Source: Cephalopachus bancanus (taxonomy: Eukaryota > Chordata > Mammalia > Primates > Tarsiidae). From it: a stretch of DNA of 64,000 nt. The notes beneath the pieces were generated by a model. It saw only the letters and a program-made list of their open reading frames with translations. It was not told where the DNA came from and ran no database searches. The stretch spans positions 8,579,501-8,643,500 of the forward strand of contig JAPVLO010000055.1 in the NCBI GenBank assembly GCA_027257055.1, in the 5' to 3' direction. How positions within the stretch are numbered: the stretch's first letter is position 1; the number at the start of each line of letters is the position of its first letter. Shown piece after piece: positions 24,379 to 35,238 of this stretch. The position numbers and the translations under genes are program-made.

Positions 24379-25834
24379 AGTACAGTGATGTTATGCTATG
24401 AGAGGCAACCCTTATTAACTACAGAAAGATGTCTTGCTGGCAGTGAGTTCACTTAGAAAAATAAGAAGATCCATAACAAAATGGGACATGGGATTTGCCC
24501 ACCTTGCCAAGGTGAAATAACATGCTCCAGAACCTGACGGTTGTAGCAAAATGATACTGGGATGAGGGGAGTAGGATAGGTGCTGGAAGGAAAGTTAAAA
24601 GTAAGGAGGATTCCCAGGGACTCATGCAAGATGAACCTAGCATTTTCTAAGACAGGCAAGGGGAAAAGTAAGAAGTAATTTCTGATTAACTAGGATTGAT
24701 AGATAGGTCATTTCTAGCAAAACAAACAAACAAACACTGTGTTGTATGTCTCCCTATCACTAGTGAGGGCACATTTTGGGGTGAAGATGTGATAGTCTTC
24801 TTATTGGACATGGATGGTTTGGGAGGCAAAACTCTAGAGATGAAATGAAGAGTTCAATTTTTCATCCAAAGGCGGTTTTCAGAAATGTCTGTAGCTGCCA
24901 CCTGGCAGTTCAGAAGCAGCTGTGAATCAAGAAGGCACCCTTTGCTCAAGAGACTGTTTTTGCATGGAGGCCAAGTTTAACATGCGTTCCACCCTGTAGC
25001 CATCTTTGAATTATTGACTAAAAGGATTTAAGTAGAGGAGTGTGCTTCCTGTTCCCCAGTGTCAACCCCTTGAGGAAATACACTTCCAAGTTACTTTTTA
25101 AAGGCTGTAATCCACTTAGCACTGAAATGAAGCATAGAAAACTTGAATTTATAAAAGTACTAGGCACATTCCTTAGTTATTGAAAACTAAGGTTTATCAT
25201 TGAACCCCTGATGAATATTTACTATAGCTTTCATTATCACAGGCATTAGAATGCTGGTATATTTGCCAGGAATACACATCTGCCTATTTTTACATACTTC
25301 ACCACAAATAGGTGGCTCCCACAAGGATAGTATTTAAACAGATTACCTTTTTTCCAACAAATATGTAAGGCAATATTACTTTGGGAAATACCAACATAAG
25401 ATTTTTTTTTTAGCATGAGACTATTTGTGTTTAAGTTATAGAGCATCATTACCCTGATTCAATATTTCATGATTTTCATTTCTACTCTTAAATAGAGGCA
25501 AACATTGGGAGAAGTGTAAAATCTCAATTCTGTTTGCTCTGTGGCTAGTTAGAAGCATTGCTGGTTTAAATGACGGTCCTCTGAGTTTTTTTTTTCTCTT
25601 GACTGCTTCTGCAGCAAAGCTGCTAACTGAATGCACTGAATCACAGAAGCGAAGTGCCTTTTTCACTATTCAGCATAAGTCTCAATACATCTCAAGTGAG
25701 ATCCTCAATGACACCCCAGACTTCTGCCTTCTCCCTACTCAGTTGCAATTGCTTTTTGATGACTTTGAGTTTATTCTACTAGGGAAGTTTATGATGCATT
25801 CTAGGCTACACGCCTTTCAATGAGTTTTACATGT
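24379..25834. other. Spacer between duplicated blocks; unassigned
   Basis: About 1.46 kb separating the two copies. It holds short open frames (24449-24659 minus, 25599-25823 plus) with no known motif, and a T run near 25586. No LTR, polymerase or other viral signature was seen, so a provirus is not supported. Confidence 0.5.
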
Positions 25835-26915
25835 GAATAGAAAAAGGAGAAAATGTTTGGTCATAACAAGTTCCCTGCGTCTTGTCATTCTAAATGAAAA
25901 AAGTAGGTTCCCTGTGAGGGTTGAAAGTTTATATGGTTACTTGATGTTGATTTCAAAAATCTCTGAGAATGTGAGGCAGGGGATGATATAGAAAGAAGGA
26001 GAGACCCTGCAATACTCAACTTTACAGGATATTGAGACTGAAATCTAAAGGTGAAGACTGTGAATTCCAGCATTTTCCAGAAAAAATTCTGAGGTCAACT
26101 TGGATGCATTAGTTACTTGTAGAAAATCTGAAGTACGAGTTTTAGTTTTTTAAAAATTTGTGTTGCCTTTATAACATTTTGGAATTCATTTTTAGTCTTT
26201 AACATGGTTCTTGTGTGGTTTTTAGAAATGTTTTCACAGCACGTGTGCTATTTAAAAGAAAATCATTAACCCATGAGCAGTAAAGATTAGGGAGGAAAAC
26301 AGAAAGTAAAAGAGGTAGAGAATCTCATGGTAACATAGGATCTTTTGAGATTTTTCACCCTAATCAAGAATGTTCACGTTTCTGGTCTTCAGTTTCTCAG
26401 TGATAAAGTGAGAGATTTCAATTAGATGGACTTTGCAGCAAATTGGATGGATTTAGAATCCATCATATTCAGTGATCTATCACAGAAACAAAGAACTAAA
26501 TATCACATGTTCTCACTCATAAATGAGTCCTGAACATTGATCACAATATGACGAGAGAGGAATTGGCAGCAGTGAGACCCTGTCAGGGGAGGGAAGGGGT
26601 GGCATGTAACATCACTGGGGGTACCTGATCTTAAACCAGGGGAAGTGAGGACCAATCAGAGTCCCAAACTTCACCTGCACGTAGACTACTTACGTACCTA
26701 ATCCTGACTTGCAGCCCACATCTTCATAATAAAATAAAGTGTGTATAGCCTTAAGCATTTTTGGTTCTGCAGTTGGCTATTGCTGAGTTTTGGCCCTAAC
26801 CAAAGTGGTTAGTCATGCCACCTGTTCCCTTCCTCTCTGACCCTCCTTGCCCCACCATGTTGAACACAATAACCCTCTGGACTCTTAACACACAAAATAC
26901 TAGACTGGTGACCAG
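25835..26915 (+). repeat. Duplicated block, copy 2, distal half inverted
   Basis: 25835-26245 is collinear with copy 1. 26252-26426 is the reverse complement of ~24206-24378: compare AGGAAAACAGAAAGT here with ACTTTCTGTTTTCCT at 24322. After the L1, 26747-26915 is the reverse complement of ~24017-24205: for example, AGTTGGCTATTGCTGAGTTTTGG here answers CCAAAACTCAGTGATAGCCAACT at 24143. Without the L1 the length is ~763 bp, close to copy 1. Confidence 0.85.
26427..26745 (+). mobile_element. L1 3' end, sense, 5'-truncated
   Basis: Matches the end of the L1 at 7170-7475: ATTGGATGGATTTAGAATCCATCATA, ATCACATGTTCTCACTCATAA, GGGAGGGAAGGGGTGGCATG, TGCACGTAGACTACTTACG. It ends in an AATAAAATAAAG tail. 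It was inserted into copy 2 of the local duplication and is absent from copy 1. Confidence 0.9.
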
Positions 26916-27239
26916 GATACTTCCTACATTGTTCTTTTTCCTCTGGAAACAATGCCTATTCTATATACACCAGACTTTTTCTGTTTTTCTTTGGCAACTT
27001 GAAAGGCACGTTTCTGATTTGCCTTTGCATGGCTGGGCCTAACGTGATCTCAATGGTCCTTATGAGGGAATAAGTGAGGGCAGGAAGTCAGAGAGTTGTA
27101 AGGATGGAAACAAGTTTGGAGTCGTTTGATGTACATGACGTTTGGTAAGTGTCTGTTGCATGGATGAGTTATCAACTCTGTCCCGAAGAGCGTGAAGCTT
27201 CTTTATTCATGCCTACATTCATTTCTTACCTAGAAATTA
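26916..27239. other. No recognised feature
   Basis: Short unassigned stretch between the duplicated block and L2. Confidence 0.5.
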
Positions 27240-27658
27240 CTAATCACTGACTTATTACCCAGGACATGGCTCCCACTCCTTGGCTTGCCCCCTTCTTACT
27301 TCTTGGTCTTTTCTGAATGCCTTACTAATTGTTCTGCTGCCCGTTTTCCTTGAAGCTCTTTCTTTGCTTTGCTCCCAGGATACCCTCTCTCATGGTTTCT
27401 CTCTCTCTTATTGGTAGCTCCTTTTCAGTCTCCTTTGCCGGGCCCTCCCCACCTTCCCAATTTGTAGATACTAGCACATTCAGGCTCAGTCCTTGGACTT
27501 TTTTTCCCCTAGCTATCCTCTCTGCCTTCATGTTCTCATGCAATCTCACAGTAATCATTACCTATACAGGAAGGACCTCAAGATGAATAATTCCTACTTG
27601 GATTTCTTTCTAATCTCAACTGTGAACAATCAATTCCCTACTTAAACATTATGTCAGT

Positions 27659-28412
27659 TGTGGGTTGAATTATGTTTTTCTCAAAAATATATATAGAAAT
27701 CCAGTTGGCCGGGCTCAGTGGTTCAGCCTGTAATTGCAGCACTTAGGGAGGCCGAGGCAAGTGGATTGCCTGAACCCGCGGGTTCAAGACCCACCCAGGC
27801 AACTTGGCAAGACCTTGTCTCTACAATAAATCAAAAATTAGCTGGACATGATAGCGCGCACCTGTAGTTCCAGCTACTTGGAAGGCTGAGACGGAAGGAT
27901 TCCGGAGTCCAGCAAGCTGAGACTGCGGTGGCCAGGAGCATGGCACTGCACTTCAGTCTGGGTGACAGAAAGAGCCTCCAACTCAAAAAAAGAAAAAAAG
28001 AAAAAAGAAATCCCGTGACTGTTACTTTATTTAAAAATAGAATACAAAACCCAAAATAGAATATTTACAGCTGTAATCAAGTAAAAATGAGATCGTGCTG
28101 GGTTAGGGTGGGCTCTCCTCCTATGTGGCTGGTGACTTTCTAAGAAGAGAAGAGACACAGGCCTACAGATACAGGGAAAATGTTACATGAAGACCAGGAC
28201 AGAGATTAATGTGATTATAAGCCAAGGATTGCTGGCAACCATCAGCAGCAAGAAGAGGCAAGGAAGGATTTTCTTCTAGATCCTTCAAAGAGATCATGGC
28301 CCTGTTGACACCTTGATTTCAGACTTTTATCCTCCAGAACTAACAGACAATAAAATTTTGGAGTTTTAAGCCACCCAGTTGTGGCACTTTGCTATAGCAG
28401 TCCTGGAAAACA
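27659..28412 (+). mobile_element. MLT1-type MaLR LTR interrupted by Alu
   Basis: TGTGGGTTGAATTATGTTTTTCTC start. After the Alu come GGGTTAGGGTGGGCTCTC, TTCTAAGAAGAGAAGAGACAC, AAGCCAAGGATTGCTGGCAACC, GACACCTTGATTTCAGACTTTTA and TTTTAAGCCACCCAGTTGTGG. It interrupts L2 between ACTTAAACATT and GTGTCCAAAACC. It is a solo LTR, so no viral genes are present. Confidence 0.88.
27707..28005 (+). mobile_element. Alu inside MLT1
   Basis: GGCCGGGCTCAGTGGTTCAGCC start, CTACAATAAATCAAAAATTAGC linker, (A)nG tail. TSD AGAAATCC at 27695-27702 and 28006-28013. Innermost layer of a three-level nest (Alu in MLT1 in L2). Confidence 0.95.
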
Positions 28413-28915
28413 AATATGGTGTCCAAAACCAAACTTCTGATTTTCTTACCCCCAAACCCACCACTGACAGAGTCTTTTTATTTGACATGTAATGACAATC
28501 CTATTCTTCTTGTTCCTATGGACAAAAATCTTGGTGTCACCACTCACCTGGACTCTTCCAATCAACACAGTTTATTTTCCAACAGAAAGTTCTTTCCATG
28601 GCTTGCTCCCTCCCCTTCTTCAGGTCTTTCTATGAATGCTATCTTTTCAATGAAGATTCTCAGCTTAAGCAACTAACATTTCCTGTTCCCTCTCCCACTC
28701 TACTTATTTTCTCTTCTGCTTACTTCTATCTGTGGCAAATATCATGACAAAAATACATTCTATAGTCCACCTATTTTTTTTCTTTGTTTCTCTGCACAAG
28801 AATGTAAACTCCCTGAAGGTAGAGATTTGGGTCTGTTTCTTTGCTGTGTCTCAGTAACGAGGTCAATGCTCAACATACGGGTACTCTATAAACATATGTT
28901 AAGTAAATAAATGGG

Positions 28916-29338
28916 GAGCTTTGGCCTACTTTCAAATGTCTTGTATCTGTTAGTTGTTTCCCTTTTTAATTTGTCTTCACCCTTTTCCATGCCAATCAGT
29001 TTGGCATGGAAGAAATAGCTCACTAGCAAATTGGACCCTTATGCTCTTCTCACTTGTATGAAATCTAGGCTGGAAAGTGAGCTCATGGGAGACCAGGATT
29101 AATTTACAGCTGAGGAAAGGTAATTAAAACTATAAAATTTAACTTTGATAGAAACTTTAGGATCATCCAGTCTCTTCCTCTCATTTTATATCTTGCTTAC
29201 CCCAACCACAGCAGCTATTTGGGTGGCAAAAACTAACCTAAAGTTCCTTTTTTACCAAGAAGTGTAATGGGTACTGAGTTACATATGATGCAAAAGATCT
29301 TTTCTTTAACACCGAGGTGACTAAATGTTTTCATTTCT
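28916..29338. other. No recognised feature
   Basis: Unassigned sequence between L2 and an Alu. Confidence 0.5.
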
Positions 29339-29622
29339 GGCCAGACACAGTGGCTCACACCTGTAATCCCAGCACTTTGGGAAGCTGAGGTGGGAAGATT
29401 GCTCAAGCCCAAGAATTTAAGACCAGCTTGGGCAGCATAGTGAGACTCCATCTCTATAGAAACTCAAAAAATTAGCCAGATGTGGTGGAGCCTGTCTGTT
29501 GTCCCAGCTACTTGGGAGGTTGAGATAGAAGGATCACCTGAGCTCAGGAGTTTGAGGCCACTGTGAACTATGATCATGCTACTCCACTCCAGCCTGGTGA
29601 CAGAGTGAGACTTTGACTCAAA
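29339..29622 (+). mobile_element. Alu, older type
   Basis: GGCCAGACACAGTGGCTCACACC start, AAACTCAAAAAATTAGCC linker, AAAAATAGATAAATAAG tail. Diverged, AluJ-like, with most CpGs lost. Confidence 0.95.
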
Positions 29623-29849
29623 AATAGATAAATAAGTTTAGATTCCTGAATATTAAGGCTCAATTTAATATCTTGAGTATTTTTCAAACGTATCTATTTT
29701 TCTCTGGGCTTTAGTTTCATTGGCTTCATTTCTCAATGCTTTTTTTCTTCTACCTTACACTTTGACAGAAACTTATCTTCCTCTATTATAAGATTTTTGA
29801 GGGAGGATATAACATTTTAATTTCTCATTGTATTCCTTCTAGTAATATT

Positions 29850-30115
29850 GTTTAGATTTCTAAATTATTACCTATTTTTAATTGTCAAAAATTATATATA
29901 ATTATAGCATATGACATGATGTTTTGAAATATGTATAGATTTTGAAATGGCAAAAGCAAGCTAATTAACACATGTACTACTTCATATGTTTATCATGTAT
30001 TTGTTATGAGCACATTTAGAATTTACTCTCTTAGGAACTTTCAAGTATATAACACATTGCTATTAACCCTAGTCACCATGTTATAGAATAGATCTATTAT
30101 TAGCTGATAAATTTT
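29850..30115 (-). mobile_element. Old L1 3' UTR fragment, antisense
   Basis: GACATGATGTTTTGAAATATGTATAG, AAGCAAGCTAATTAACACATG, TTTACTCTCTTAGGAACTTTCAAG and CCCTAGTCACCATGTTATAGAATAG are the standard antisense L1MA/L1MB 3' UTR blocks. It shares its first half with the copy at 48025-48195. Confidence 0.85.
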
Positions 30116-31059
30116 AAGTGGCTGGGCTCAGTGAGTGCCTGTTTAATTAAATATCATTTCTGTCACCATTAAGTTGTGTTACCAAGTTAATTCACATAAG
30201 AAAACAAAAACTAGGCAGGTGAGTCAATAATTTGTCATATTACCTTCTCCATTAAGCTTCTCTTGCTTACTCCAGACTAAAATGCAGGGAGTGTAACAAG
30301 TAGGACAAAAACATGTTGAGATTCTGCGTTGAGTAGGCAGCAGGCTTTACTGTGTTATCTCATCCAATACTGGCTAATTATTCCCATATCCCTTTTGAGT
30401 AAGCCAAGAAGTCCAAAGGCTAGATAACTAGTTGAAGTTCTCAAATCTTCCAAAGGCAGAGGTAGAATGTGAGGACAAGTCTGTGGGGCACAAAACCCTT
30501 TTATTTGTGCACTCCTCTGCTGAATGTGAAATTTCAAGTAAAAATGTATAAGGAAATGGCACATATATTTTTTTGTCCTTTAATGCTATACTGCTTTATG
30601 TCTCGAGAAGCCTCCATATATTTAACATAAACCATCCTCCAGTAATCCTAGGACCTTCCCTCTCTCTTCTTTCTGTTTCTGTTCCGTCTTACACAGGGGG
30701 CATGTCTGGGAACTATGTATACCTGAATGTTTTCAAAATGGCATTATTTGGGAAAGCAAGTCAGATTCATATTTAGAAAGTATTATATCTTCACTTGGTG
30801 GTTACAATATTATTGTCAAATACAGCAGTAAACACCATTCATAGTTTTTTACGCTCTATCAGGAAAGCGAGCTGCCATAACCTGGTCAGCAGGAAACTCT
30901 AAGTCCTGAAGGGTACTTCTAATACTCTGAGACTGGGCTGAGGATCTAGACACTTACCAAATTACACTTAAACTATCCAGATTTGTGCTAACCAAAAAAT
31001 CAGATAAACAAGAATCATGAAATATGTGCATAATAATACATTTTTTTTGTTTCTATTAT
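30116..31059. other. Mostly unassigned; weak MIR-like piece
   Basis: 30340-30510 has a loose MIR-like order (TTATCTCATCC ... CAAAGGCAGAGGTAGAATGTGAGGACAAG). The rest is unassigned. No exon. Confidence 0.35.
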
Positions 31060-31413
31060 TTCTGGGTGTGTCTGTGAGGATGTTTCTGGAAGAGATTAGC
31101 ATTTGATTCAGCAGCCTGAGTAAAAAAAGATCAGCCCTCACCAATGTGAGCAGGCATCATTTAACCTATGAAGGCCACAAAGGAAAAAAAAAACCAGACT
31201 GTGGGTGAATTCTATTCTCTCTCTCCTTGAGCTGGGGCATTCGTGTTCTCTTGCCCTTGGACATCAGAGCTCTCATTTCTTGATACTTTGAACTGAATTT
31301 CACCATCATCTTTTATGGGTCTTCAGCTTGCAAAGGGCTGTCCTAGATCTTCTTCGTGTCCATAATTACATAAGCCAATTCCAATAAAAAGTCTTCTTAT
31401 ATATATTTATATA

Positions 31414-32035
31414 CAGTAAGTCCCCTACATAAAAACAAGTTTCATTCCAAGAGCAAGTTCATAAATCTGATTTGTTCCTAAGTCCAACAAAGTTAGCCAA
31501 AGTACCCAACTAACACAATCAGGCATACAGTACCAGATATATCACTTAGGCTTTTATGCTTGCTTCTGGACATCCTGGACTTGAAATAAAGATACTGTAC
31601 TATAGTAATACAGTACTATATGGTAAAGTACATAAAAGCACAACCATCCTGTAATCCCAGCACTTTGAGAGGCTGAGGTGAGAGGATTATCTGAGCTCAG
31701 GGGTTCAAGACCAGCCTGGGCAACTTGGTGAGACCTGGTATCTACAATAAATCTCTACAAAATCTTTACAAAAACCTGTGGTTCCAACTACTTGGAAGAA
31801 TTGCCCGAGCCCAGCAGGTTGAGGCTGTGAGCATGCCACTGCCCTCCAGCCTGGGTGACAGAGTGAGGCTTCAATTCAGATAAATAAACAAACAAACACA
31901 ACCACTTGTAGAGGACACACACATGTGACAATGTATGCCAGACATGTGAACTAATTTATTTTATTGGATATGTGATCATACGTTCAAATTTTTGAAAGTT
32001 CATAACTTGAAAGTTCAAGTGTACAAGACTTACTG
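31414..32035 (+). mobile_element. TcMar/Tigger-like non-autonomous DNA transposon
   Basis: It opens with CAGTAAGTCCCCTACATA and closes with TGTACAAGACTTACTG, imperfect terminal inverted repeats. The left flank has TA; the right flank TG probably decayed from TA. Subterminal text TTCATTCCAAGAGCAAGTTCATAA and GAAAGTTCATAACTTGAAAGTTC is also inverted. No transposase frame. An Alu sits inside at 31647-31896. Confidence 0.8.
31647..31896 (+). mobile_element. 5'-truncated Alu
   Basis: Begins at TCCTGTAATCCCAGCAC, lacking the first ~20 bp of Alu, and has a shortened, rearranged linker and right arm. TSD CACAACCA at 31639-31646 and 31897-31904. Inserted in the DNA transposon. Confidence 0.9.
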
Positions 32036-32095
32036 TGCATATATCCTATTGGTTCTATTTCTCTGGAGAACCTTGACTAATACAATGTCAATTTA

Positions 32096-33848
32096 AGAAA
32101 TGATTCCTAGGGATGGGCTTATTCTAAAGAAAAGTATACATATAAATGCTGGTTAGTGGAAATGTGATTACTAGTTTTAATCATTTATATAACTGGCATT
32201 TTATCGGCATATCCAAGAAACTACTAGACCATTTGAGATTGAGTCCACAAATTTAAAGACCTACAGCCTGAGAGTACTAGAAAAACATATGTGCTGTTTT
32301 GAGAACAAAAAAACAGGATGGTAGACCCGAGGTAGACTTGCTGTCATCCAATGGCTATTGTGTTTTCTCTGTTCTCTTCCCAGCCTTCTCATGGCTTCCT
32401 GGTGAATTATGACACACTATTTACTCTTTCTCTTTCCTTACAATTAGATAAGAATGATGCTTGACCCCGAATGATCTTTAGACCAAGGTTTCTTTCAAAA
32501 CATTTGAAAGTGTTTGCTTTCCTAGAAAGGGTATCCAATACAGTTTATAAAAGAATAGAATCTGAAAACAAAATATTTAGGCTTCTTCACCATCTTTCCA
32601 AAATTCAGTGTGTAATCAGGAAAGCTAGTCAATGGGTAAGTTGATGTTCTTTGTGTGGTTTGATCATGCTCAGCTATTTGAAGGGGAATCTCCTTGCTAA
32701 TGCATTATGCAGCTTATAGACTTACAATGTATAACTTTCCTTTGCTTAATTATAGCTTTTTTTGGGATAGAAACACTCATTAAAAGAAAAACAAAGACCA
32801 AACAGTTTTCTAGACTTTTGTTGTTCACTTGACATCTGGGCAACTTTTGCTTGCTTCATATTGCATTTATATATCTGCATATCAAAGGGGTTTCCTTCTT
32901 CACCAATGGTTTCTAAGATATTCAAATCAATTTCAATATTAAAATAATTATAAGTTACCCTTCCCAAATTCCCTGCCAACCAAAAAACAAAAAAAAAATG
33001 GTTAGTGTCCAGGGTGAATGTGAGAGATCAGGTCCCAGTCCCCTCTGGCTAACTTTCCTCTTTTTATACGGATGCTGCTTTGATAACTCTGGAATATGTC
33101 TTCTTGTTTGTGGTAAACAAGTCCACACCAGAAATAGATCAAACTCCTTGTGCATACAGGTTAGGCAGAAGCATTGACCCAAATACACAGCCAAAAGTTG
33201 GATTATTATTATCATTGTGTTTATAGTGAGTCCTTCCCTACAAAAGTGAAACAACAGTGTTAACATTTGACAACATCTGGACACCTATCCATGGACAACA
33301 AGGTTCTCTCCTCAGCTTTCCTTTTTCTTTTCTGCCAAGCTTTTGCACAGAGTCATGGTTTCAATTACCTTTGTCCCGGTCTTAGTCATTCTTGATGTAA
33401 ATGTTATTTTTACAATCTCAGCAAATCACAGTCATGCCGGGACTCTCATTTCAGAGTGTTAGCTGGTGCTCCAGTGCTGGTCAAATGCACCTGGAGGTTG
33501 TGCAGGATGCTAAGTTTCTTGGTCTCTTATTCTTTAGCTTGATTTAGCTGTAGATACAGGACTAGGGAGCGATGCCAAATTGAACAAATATCCCAAGCCC
33601 TCCCTTCATGTGATCTCCTTCACCTGATGATGGGGGACACACTTCCTTGTTAACAGCCAGTGTAGTGCATCCAGGTCCCTGTGGATTGGCCAAAGCATGG
33701 AGACCACACCACCCTTCTCCCAAGCGGGGTGCAAGCGTCAGGAAAGTATGCAGGGATCGCTGCTCCCTTCTAGATTCCCTTTCAGCCTCTTTGAATATGG
33801 GAATAAGTACAACCCTACAGGGTGATAGTTTCCATTCTCCCTTGCAAA
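32096..33848. other. No recognised feature
   Basis: About 1.75 kb with no repeat I can name. Minus-strand frames of 77 and 109 codons at 32746-33284 have no motif and are not called. Confidence 0.45.
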
Positions 33849-33933
33849 TTCTTTGTATGTTTTTGTTTGTTTGCCTTTAAAGTTCTTCCTTGTGAAGAAT
33901 TTTAAAGGCAAACAAACAAAAACATACAAAGAA
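33849..33933. other. 85-bp near-perfect hairpin
   Basis: Arms 33849-33888 and 33894-33933 pair over 40 positions with a single G.T, which is a wobble pair if transcribed on the + strand. The first 33 outer pairs are perfect. The loop is five bases, CTTGT. The arm core is GTTTGTTTGCCTTTAAA. I find no TA or longer flanking TSD and no resemblance to MADE1. It could be a recent template-switch product or a small palindromic element; transcription is unknown. Confidence 0.95.
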
Positions 33934-35227
33934 AGTAATGTCCAGGTCATACCTCGTGCCAGCAATAGCAGGGTCTCTGGGACTGGTACACAGGCCGCCA
34001 GTAAAACTCAGGCCTCAGCTGGAGAAAAGAGGCCACCATGGCTTTTTTAAAACAGAAAGGATTTCAATAGAAGGCATTGGGCTCTTTCAAAAGTGTGGAA
34101 AAGCTAGAAAACTAGGTCCTAGGCTGAGAATGACTCCCAGAACACACCACGACCACAATCAAGAGTATGGGGGGAGTTGGGAGGCATCACTGGGTACCCA
34201 GGTTTCAGGGAGACTTTCTGTGTCTGTAAGCTGGATTGAGGAAGCGGCTGCCCCTCAGCTGCACCTTAGCAGCGATGGAGCTTGTGACGGCTGCAGTCAA
34301 AACCTCCAGCTCTTTGTGACCCTTTCTACCAGGGGCAATAGCAAAGCAGCAGTAGAAGGCGTCCACTTCACTCTGCCCTCCTGATGGTGACCTACCCACA
34401 CTCATCTTATTCATACGACCTAATTGATGTCCAGAACTCTAGCCGCAAGGAAGTCTTGGAAATGTCGTTCTTATCTCTCTCATTTGTGAAATACAGGCAG
34501 ACACACAAGCAAGCCATGGGAAAGAGTCCCAAGTGGCAATCCAATCCTGTCCTCTGCCACACATTCACCATGCTTCTTCCACTCTAGACCTGACTCCTCT
34601 TGCCACCCATATTTAATTGGCCACACAGTAACGGTATCACTAATAGTATGTCCCATCTAACATAATGCAACTATCCCTTGCTCCCAAAAGGGGAGACTCA
34701 TAGTTCCATCGATCACTGTGTCATCCTGCTGACATGGTACGTTTTGTTACTACCTTGATATATTATCACCTGAAGGCTAAACAAATTTTACCATAATAGC
34801 ACACCTTATGAAAAAACAACAGAAGGAGTAGATGAAGGAAGAGGAAATTGTTTAACATGTACAAGTGTCTATAAAAGAGCACAGAAGAACTTATGGATAG
34901 CTCCTGAAGTCTTTGTTTCTGCAGCTACTCGTAGAGTCATATTTGGTGTTTATAACTTCCTTCCTTTACTACCACTCTATGGTGCAATTTGTCAGGGTTT
35001 TATACCTGGTGAGGTGAGGTACATCATCCTTCCTCACAAGCTGAGTGCTTGGTAGTCTGCCTATAAGGGCTACTGGAATCATCCATTAGCTTTTATAGCT
35101 GGATATGGAGTTTCTGAAGGAATTTCACATAATCTCTTGGACTTCAAAATATCCCTCCCTGCTGACATTCTGTATTAGCAGCACTATTTTCCCTTAGGAA
35201 TTAGTGTCAATTATCTGAATCAACATA
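33934..35227. other. Unassigned; one 148-codon open frame
   Basis: The frame at 33938-34384 (+) is the longest outside repeats but has no recognisable domain, and its ATG is at the edge of the hairpin. Chance is the simplest explanation. The surrounding sequence to ~37150 may be one old element split by the L1, but I cannot name it. Confidence 0.4.
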
Positions 35228-35238
35228 GTGGCCCTCCC

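Larger units (their letters stand above)
27240..28915 (+). mobile_element. L2 LINE, sense, interrupted
   Basis: L2 text before the LTR: GCTCCTTTTCAGTCTCCTTTGCCGGG, TCAGTCCTTGGAC, ACTTGGATTTCTTTC. It resumes at about 28413: GTCCAAAACCAAACTTCTGATTTTC, CTCACCTGGACTCTTCC. It ends in the standard 3' end: AATGTAAACTCCCTGAAGG, GGTCTGTTTC, then a degenerate AATAAATGG tail. The 85-codon frame at 27329 is a degraded piece of this LINE. The coordinates span an MLT1 LTR and an Alu. Confidence 0.85.
31060..32095 (+). repeat. Ancient LTR-like repeat, family unassigned, interrupted
   Basis: 31060-31413 starts GGGTGTGTCTGTGAGGATGTTTCTGG. After the DNA transposon, 32040-32095 gives the usual terminus CCTATTGGTTCTATTTCTCTGG then AACCTTGACTAATAC. 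I recognise this as one ancient mammalian repeat but will not name the family. The coordinates span the TcMar element and its Alu. Confidence 0.55.

Noticed and set aside
24379..25834. Provirus flanked by two LTRs
   Set aside because: One flanking copy has an internal inversion, and the spacer shows no retroviral protein motifs or priming site.
30120..30145. Alu start (GGCTGGGCTCAGTGAGTGCCTG)
   Set aside because: Only ~22 bp of resemblance with no continuation.
33849..33933. MADE1/Hsmar1-type palindrome
   Set aside because: Size is similar but the sequence is unrelated, and no TA duplication is present.
33938..34384. 148-codon plus-strand frame as a gene
   Set aside because: No motif, starts at the edge of a hairpin, and no exon or promoter context; kept only as a note.
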